This document shows positions 59,246-64,000 of a DNA stretch of 64,000 bases, piece after piece. The stretch spans positions 806,001 to 870,000 of the forward strand of contig NZ_CP017754.1 of the NCBI RefSeq assembly GCF_001854325.1, in the 5' to 3' direction. The notes under the pieces are model-generated. The model made no database searches. It saw only the letters and a list, made by a program, of their open reading frames with translations, and was not told the origin of the DNA. How positions within the stretch are numbered: the stretch's first letter is position 1; each line of letters starts with the position of its first letter. Both the position numbers and the translations under genes were made by a program. The stretch is from Cupriavidus malaysiensis (lineage in GTDB: Bacteria; Pseudomonadota; Gammaproteobacteria; Burkholderiales; Burkholderiaceae).

Positions 59246-59284
59246 GAAACATATGTTGCATTGGCCGGGGCGCTTTCCTATACT
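59246..59284 (+). promoter_or_regulatory. Aminotransferase promoter with overlapping palindrome
   Basis: GAAACATATGTT at 59246-59257 is the same 12-mer found before the binding-protein gene (there inverted). It touches a weak -35 candidate TTGCAT (59256-59261), 17 bp before a good -10 TATACT (59279-59284). A regulator bound here would block polymerase, so repression is the simplest reading. Confidence 0.6.
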
Positions 59285-59344
59285 GGCGACTTCCAGGCCG
59301 CACCGGCGCAAGGCCGGTGCGGCCACGTCCTCTCCGTCTTCTCC

Positions 59345-60682
59345 ATGACCCACGTATTCCACCGCAATCCCCGCCAGGCCCTCCCCATGGCCGTGGGCGG
59401 CCAGGGTATCGAACTGATCGACAGCAACGGCAAGCGCTATCTGGATGCCTCCGGTGGCGCGGCCGTTTCCTGCCTGGGGCACGGCCATCCGCGCGTGATC
59501 GAGGCGATCCAGCGCCAGGTGCAGACGCTGGCCTATGCGCATACCTCCTTCTTCACCACGGAACCGGCGGAGGCGCTCGCGGCCACGCTGGCGGAGGCGG
59601 CACCCGGTGATCTCAACCACGTCTACTTCGTCTCGGGCGGGTCGGAGGCGGTGGAGGCTGCGCTCAAGCTCGCGCGCCAGTATTTCGTCGAGACCGGGCA
59701 GGGCACGCGCCGCCATTTCATCGCGCGGCGCCAGAGCTACCACGGCAATACGCTGGGCGCGCTGGCCATCGGCGGCAACGCCTGGCGGCGCGAGCCCTTC
59801 CTGCCGCTGCTGGTGCCCGCGCACCATGTCTCGCCGTGCTATGCCTACCGCGACCAGGCCGCGGGCGAGACCGGCACGCAGTATGCGCAGCGGCTGGCCG
59901 ACGAACTGGAGGCCAAGATCCTCGAACTCGGACCGGACAGCGTGGCTGCCTTCGTGGCCGAGACGGTGGTGGGCGCTACCGCCGGCGCGGTGCCGCCGGT
60001 GGCCGACTACCTGAAGCGCATCCGCGCGGTGTGCGACAAGTACGGCGTGCTGCTGATCCTGGACGAGGTGATGTCCGGCATGGGCCGCACCGGCCACCTG
60101 TTCGCCTGCGCGGAGGATGGCGTGGTCCCGGACATCGTCACCATCGCCAAGGGGCTGGGCGCCGGCTACCAGCCGATCGGCGCCACCCTGTGCACCGACC
60201 GTATCTACGACGCCATCGTGGGCGGCAGCGGCTTCTTCCAGCACGGTCATACCTATATCGGCCATGCCACCGCCTGCGCCGCGGCGCTGGCGGTTCAGCG
60301 CACCATCGCCGAGGAGGGGCTGCTGGCCAATGTGCTGGCGCGCGGCGAGCAGCTGCGTGCGCGCCTGCGCGAGGCACTGGGCGCGCATCCCAACCTGGGC
60401 GACGTGCGCGGACGCGGCCTGTTCGTCGGCGTGGAGTTCGTCGCCGACCGCGCCAGCAAGGCGACCCTCGATCCGGCGCTGAAGACGCACGCCAGGCTCA
60501 AGGCGGCGGCCATGCAGCAGGGCCTGCTGGTCTATCCGATGGGCGGCACCGTCGATGGCGTGCATGGCGACCATGTCCTGCTGGCGCCGCCCTTCATCTG
60601 CACCGAGGCGGACATCGAGCGCATCGTCGCGCGCTTCGTCGCGGCAGTCGGCGAGGTACTGCCGGCGCAGCGGGCGGCCTGA
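59345..60682 (+). CDS. Class III (omega-type) PLP-dependent aminotransferase
   Basis: 445 residues from the ATG at 59345 (MTHVFHRNPR). Fold type I, subgroup II: YLDASGGAAVSCLGHGHPRV, YFVSGGSEAVEAALKLARQY, SYHGNTLGALAIGG, LILDEVMSGMGRTG, and the PLP lysine K269 in VTIAKGLGAGYQPIGA. Members use beta-alanine, taurine, GABA, beta-amino acids or diamines as donors. The BKACE gene starts 11 nt after its stop, so its keto product is probably the BKACE substrate or a precursor of it. Confidence 0.92.
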   Translation: MTHVFHRNPRQALPMAVGGQGIELIDSNGKRYLDASGGAAVSCLGHGHPRVIEAIQRQVQTLAYAHTSFFTTEPAEALAATLAEAAPGDLNHVYFVSGGSEAVEAALKLARQYFVETGQGTRRHFIARRQSYHGNTLGALAIGGNAWRREPFLPLLVPAHHVSPCYAYRDQAAGETGTQYAQRLADELEAKILELGPDSVAAFVAETVVGATAGAVPPVADYLKRIRAVCDKYGVLLILDEVMSGMGRTGHLFACAEDGVVPDIVTIAKGLGAGYQPIGATLCTDRIYDAIVGGSGFFQHGHTYIGHATACAAALAVQRTIAEEGLLANVLARGEQLRARLREALGAHPNLGDVRGRGLFVGVEFVADRASKATLDPALKTHARLKAAAMQQGLLVYPMGGTVDGVHGDHVLLAPPFICTEADIERIVARFVAAVGEVLPAQRAA

Positions 60683-60693
60683 GGGAGAGCGCG

Positions 60694-61545
60694 ATGACGA
60701 ATCCCGCAGGCAACACGGCGCAGCCGTTCTCGCTGGCCGTCGCGCCCAACGGCGCGCGCAAGACCCACACCGATCACCCGCGGCTGCCGATGACGCCGGC
60801 GGAACTGGCGCAATGCGCCAAGGATTGCCTGGACGCCGGCGCGGCCATGATCCACCTGCATGTGCGCCGCGCCGACGGCACCCACAGCCTGGAAACCGCC
60901 GACTATGCGCCGGCCATCGACGCGGTGCGCCGCGCCGTGGGCGAGGCGCTGGTGATCCAGCTTACGACCGAGGCGGTCGGCATCTACCGGCCCGACCAGC
61001 AGATCGCCGCGATCCGCGCCTTGCGTCCGGAAGCCGCTTCGGTGGCGGTGCGCGAGCTGCTGCCGCAGGAGGGCGACCCGGCGCAGGCGCGCGACTTCTT
61101 CCATTGGATGCACCGCGAGCGCGTGGTGGCGCAGTACATCCTCTACGATGCGGCAGACGTGCGTCGCTACGCCGCGCTGCGGGCCAGCGGCGCGATTCCG
61201 CCGGGACGGCACTGGGTGCTGTTCGTGCTCGGCCGCTACGCGGCCGGGCAGACCTCGACCCCGGCCGACCTGCTGCCTTTCCTGCAGGCCTGGCGCGAGC
61301 ATGGCATGGAGCTGGCGGGCACGCCGTGGGCGGTCTGCGCCTTCGGGCCGCAGGAGGCCGCCTGTGCCACGGCAGCGGTACTGCTGGGCGGGCACGCCCG
61401 CATCGGCTTCGAGAACAACATGCAATTGCCGGACGGCAGCGTCGCGCCCGACAACGCGGCCTTGCTGGCCGGCGTGCGCGGTGCGCTGGGTGGGCTGGCG
61501 CTGCCGCCGATGGATGCGCACGCGCTGCGCGCGCTGCTGGCGTAG
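60694..61545 (+). CDS. BKACE family beta-keto acid cleavage enzyme (3-keto-5-aminohexanoate cleavage protein-like)
   Basis: 283 residues from the ATG at 60694. TIM-barrel BKACE family (DUF849): condenses a beta-keto acid with acetyl-CoA to give acetoacetate and a CoA ester. Zinc-site histidines H54 and H56 in AAMIHLHVRRADG; the metal glutamate lies in ARIGFENNMQLPDGSVAPDN. N-terminal APNGARKTHTDHPRLPMTPAEL belongs to the NGAR subgroup rather than the lysine-fermentation Kce type, and the usual GLEDN has become GFENN. The substrate therefore is probably not 3-keto-5-aminohexanoate. Confidence 0.88.
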   Translation: MTNPAGNTAQPFSLAVAPNGARKTHTDHPRLPMTPAELAQCAKDCLDAGAAMIHLHVRRADGTHSLETADYAPAIDAVRRAVGEALVIQLTTEAVGIYRPDQQIAAIRALRPEAASVAVRELLPQEGDPAQARDFFHWMHRERVVAQYILYDAADVRRYAALRASGAIPPGRHWVLFVLGRYAAGQTSTPADLLPFLQAWREHGMELAGTPWAVCAFGPQEAACATAAVLLGGHARIGFENNMQLPDGSVAPDNAALLAGVRGALGGLALPPMDAHALRALLA

Positions 61546-61653
61546 CCGGCCGCGAGCCACCGCGAGCCACCGCCGGAACGGCGCCGCGGTGGCAGCGGAC
61601 CTGTCACAATGGGGGTCCCGCAATCCGTCCGGAACACAACCGGCAATCCCGCC

Positions 61654-61935
61654 GTGAGGCCTATCCTTTACATCACCTTGCTGGCATCGCTGGCGGTCCC
61701 GCTGGCGTCCGCCGCGGGCGCGCAGCCGGCCGCGGCAAGCGGCCCGGCGGCGAAGGCGCGAAGCCAGCGCGCAGGCGGGTCGGCCTCGCGGCCGCCGGCC
61801 AGGGCGGCGCGCACGGACGGCCGCGACGCCGCCAGCAGCTCGAGCCAATACGCGCTGCGGCCGGACTCCGACGGCGGCAGCAGCTTCGGCCTGAAGCCGA
61901 AGTTCGGCTTCACGCCACGCGACAGCGGCCGCTAG
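61654..61935 (+). CDS. Small exported protein of unknown function
   Basis: 93 residues if started at the GTG at 61654, which gives a clean signal peptide (RPILYITLLASLAVPLASAAGA); an ATG at 61609 would add 15 residues in front. The mature part is low-complexity, rich in Ala, Ser, Arg and Gly, ending SSFGLKPKFGFTPRDSGR. No recognisable domain. It sits between the BKACE and class I/II aminotransferase genes in the same direction. Confidence 0.6.
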   Translation: MRPILYITLLASLAVPLASAAGAQPAAASGPAAKARSQRAGGSASRPPARAARTDGRDAASSSSQYALRPDSDGGSSFGLKPKFGFTPRDSGR

Positions 61936-62019
61936 GGCCCCGCTCCGCACCGGCGGCATGCCCGCGGCGCGGCTTTTGGAGTACGCTTGCTGCGCACCCC
62001 AAGCCCAGGAGACCTGCCG

Positions 62020-63222
62020 ATGTCCCAGCCAGCGGTTCCCCCTTCCGCCGAGTTTCCCGCGCAGGCACGCGCGGCCGTGCGCCAGCTGCGCGCCTCGCGC
62101 ATCCGCGAGGTCGCCAATGCCGGCATCGGCCGGCCCGACGTGCTGCCCTTCTGGTTCGGCGAGTCGGACCAGGTCACGCCAGCCTTCATCCGCGAGGCCG
62201 GCAGCCGGGCGCTGGAGGCCGGCGCCACCTTCTACACGCACAATCTCGGCATCACCGCGCTGCGCGGCGCGCTGGCCGAGTATGTCAGCGCGCTGCACGG
62301 ACCCACCAGCGTGGCGCAGGTCGCCGTGACCAGTTCCGGCGACAGCGGCCTGATGCTGGCGGCCCAGCTGGTGGCCGGCGCCGGCGACCGCATCGTCGCC
62401 GTCACGCCGCTTTGGCCCAACCTGGTGGAGATCCCCAAGATCCTCGGCGCCGCGGTGCATACCGTATCGCTCGACTATGGCGCCGACGGCTGGACCCTGG
62501 ACCTGGAGCGTCTGCTGGCCGCGCTGACGCCGGACACGCGCGCGCTGCTGATCAACTCTCCCAACAACCCGACCGGCTGGACCATGCCACGCGCGGTACA
62601 GCAGGCGGTGCTGGCGCACTGCCGCCGCCACGGCATCTGGATCATCGCCGACGAGGTCTACGAGCGGCTGTACTACGGCGACGAACCCGGCGTGGGCGGC
62701 GCCGCGCCATCCTTCCTCGACATCGCCAGGCGCGACGAGCGCGTGATCTGCATCAATTCCTTCTCCAAGGCCTGGCTGATGACCGGCTGGCGGCTGGGCT
62801 GGATGGTCCTGCCCGAGGCGATGGAGGGCGACCTGGGCAAACTGATCGAGTACAACACCTCGTGCGCCCCCGCCTTCGTGCAGGAAGCCGGCGTGGTGGC
62901 GGTGCGCGAGGGCGAGGCCTTCACGCGCGACCTGGTCGGCCGGCTGCGCGCGGCGCGCGATCATCTGGTCGGCGCGCTGTCGGCCTTGCCGGGCGTGGAC
63001 GCCCATGCCCCCGATGGCGCCATGTACGTGTTCTTCCGCCTGGCCGGCACGCGTGACAGCTTGGACCTGTGCAAGCGCCTGGTGCGCGAGGCCGGCCTCG
63101 GCCTGGCGCCCGGCAGCGCCTTTGGCGACGAAGGCGAGGGATTCGTGCGCTGGTGCTATGCCTGCGGCACGGAGCGCCTGGACGAGGGCGTGCGGCGCCT
63201 GCGGGACTACCTGGCGCGCTGA
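62020..63222 (+). CDS. Class I/II PLP-dependent aminotransferase
   Basis: 400 residues from the ATG at 62020. Fold type I: GRPDVLPFWFGESDQVTP, HNLGITALRGALAEYV, LLINSPNNPTGWTMPRA, IIADEVYERLYYGDEP and the PLP lysine K250 in CINSFSKAWLMTGWRLGWMV. Aspartate aminotransferase superfamily; likely works on an amino acid of the same module or in general metabolism. The last 16 nt overlap, tail to tail, the stop region of the convergent efflux gene. Confidence 0.92.
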   Translation: MSQPAVPPSAEFPAQARAAVRQLRASRIREVANAGIGRPDVLPFWFGESDQVTPAFIREAGSRALEAGATFYTHNLGITALRGALAEYVSALHGPTSVAQVAVTSSGDSGLMLAAQLVAGAGDRIVAVTPLWPNLVEIPKILGAAVHTVSLDYGADGWTLDLERLLAALTPDTRALLINSPNNPTGWTMPRAVQQAVLAHCRRHGIWIIADEVYERLYYGDEPGVGGAAPSFLDIARRDERVICINSFSKAWLMTGWRLGWMVLPEAMEGDLGKLIEYNTSCAPAFVQEAGVVAVREGEAFTRDLVGRLRAARDHLVGALSALPGVDAHAPDGAMYVFFRLAGTRDSLDLCKRLVREAGLGLAPGSAFGDEGEGFVRWCYACGTERLDEGVRRLRDYLAR

Positions 63223-64000
63223 GCCATGCTGGCGCCGTCCGCGCCCGCGCGCGGATGTGCGGCGCGAGCGGCGGGTGCCGGTTCCGTTCGCGCTTCCGTT
63301 TCCGTTTCCCTCTCCGTCTCCTGCCACCAGCCTCCGCCCAGCGCCTGCAGCAGCGCCGCCGAGTCCGCCAGGCGGGCGGCCTGGGCCTGTACCAGGTCCT
63401 GCGCGGCCTGGCGGTACTGGCGTTCGGCATCGAGCAGCGCGAGCTGGCTGACGCCGCCGGCCCGGTACTGCGCCGCGACGATGTCCAGCGTCTCACGCGC
63501 CCGCTGCGCGGCATCGGCGCGCGCGCGCAGGGCCAGCGCATCGGCCTCCAGCGCGCGCAGCGCGTCGGCCACCTCCAGCAGGCCCTGCAGCACCACCTGG
63601 CGGTAGGCCGCCAGCGATTGCGCGTAGGCGGCCTGCGCACTGCGCCGGCGCTCGAGCAGCTCGCCGCCGTGGAAGACCGGTTGGGCCAGGCCGGCCGCCA
63701 GGCTCCACACGTTCAGGCTGCGGAAGAGGTCGCCGGCCGACAGGCCCTGCGTGCCGGCGCTGCCGCTCAGGGTCAGCTGCGGGTAGAGGTTGGCGGTGGC
63801 CACGCCGATATTGGCCGAGGCCTGCTGCAGCAGGGCCTGGGCGGCGGCGATGTCGGGACGCCGCTGCGCCAGTGTCGACGGCAGGCTGAGCGGCAGCGCC
63901 GCGGGCAGGTGCAGGGTGTCGAGGTCGAAGGCGGGCACCGCGCCCTCGCCGCTACTGTGGTCCGACGCGCTGTCGTCGTCGCTGGTGCCGGCGGGCGCCA
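63207..64000 (-). CDS. RND efflux outer-membrane lipoprotein, NodT/OprM family (5' end beyond window)
   Basis: At least 264 codons, open to the window end. C-terminal half of an outer-membrane factor: LPSTLAQRRPDIAAAQALLQQASANIGVATANLYPQLTLSGSAGTQG is the second-repeat signature, then WSLAAGLAQPVFHGGELLERRRSAQAAYAQSLAAYRQVVLQGLLEVADALRAL and YRAGGVSQLALLDAERQYRQAAQDLVQAQAARLADSAALLQALGGGW. The tail is rich in TE and Arg/Ala. The inner-membrane pump and adaptor genes are presumably just outside the window. Confidence 0.92.
   Translation of the reverse strand, partial: APAGTSDDDSASDHSSGEGAVPAFDLDTLHLPAALPLSLPSTLAQRRPDIAAAQALLQQASANIGVATANLYPQLTLSGSAGTQGLSAGDLFRSLNVWSLAAGLAQPVFHGGELLERRRSAQAAYAQSLAAYRQVVLQGLLEVADALRALEADALALRARADAAQRARETLDIVAAQYRAGGVSQLALLDAERQYRQAAQDLVQAQAARLADSAALLQALGGGWWQETERETETEARTEPAPAARAAHPRAGADGASMAQRAR

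Overview
The window is GC-rich (roughly two thirds G+C by eye), densely coded chromosomal DNA. Gene content and order point to a betaproteobacterium of the family Burkholderiaceae, most likely the Cupriavidus/Ralstonia group: ctaA-ctaB-SCO next to rpoH, lolB-ispE-tRNA(Gln)-prs-rplY-pth, and hprK-ptsN-hpf-rpoN-lptBAC-kdsD. Almost all of it is housekeeping DNA. No phage, transposase or CRISPR array is visible.

Layout. 1-4270: cytochrome c oxidase biogenesis (SURF1, SCO-like membrane protein, ctaA, ctaB, SCO lipoprotein), then rpoH on the other strand with a CIRCE-like operator. 5680-9320: pirin, YbiB, and two enzymes of a gentisate/maleylpyruvate-type ring-cleavage route. 9430-16700: ftsY, an M16 peptidase pair, rsmD-coaD-ferredoxin, pth and rplY. 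16860-21550: prs, two tandem tRNA-Gln genes, ispE, lolB and a TPR protein. 21720-26900: base-excision repair glycosylases mutM and mutY flanking a dynamin-like GTPase, then a stand-alone LON-domain protein. 26960-35470: a long minus-strand block joining nitrogen-PTS and sigma-54 control (rapZ, hprK, ptsN, hpf, rpoN) to LPS export and Kdo synthesis (lptB, lptA, lptC, kdsD); the usual kdsC is missing. 35620-48130: KefB-type antiporter, ribbon-helix-helix protein, DJ-1 protein, apt, LysE exporter, Na/Pi symporter, DUF355 protein, uvrA, MFS transporter and ssb.

48300-54830 is a copper-resistance module (copABCD divergent from copRS) whose base composition is visibly less GC-rich than its surroundings, suggesting acquisition. 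It is followed by a small membrane-protein/winged-helix pair and an unusual intergenic array of helically phased DnaA-box-like repeats (about 55960-56105).

57190-63220 looks like a catabolic module: amino-acid-type solute-binding protein, RpiR-family regulator, class III aminotransferase, BKACE-family beta-keto acid cleavage enzyme, small exported protein and class I/II aminotransferase. The same 12-bp palindromic element lies upstream of the binding protein and at the promoter of the aminotransferase-BKACE genes, tying the two promoters together. The genes suggest transamination of an amino acid to a beta-keto acid followed by acetyl-CoA-dependent cleavage. The substrate is not evident. The window ends inside an RND-type outer-membrane efflux lipoprotein gene.
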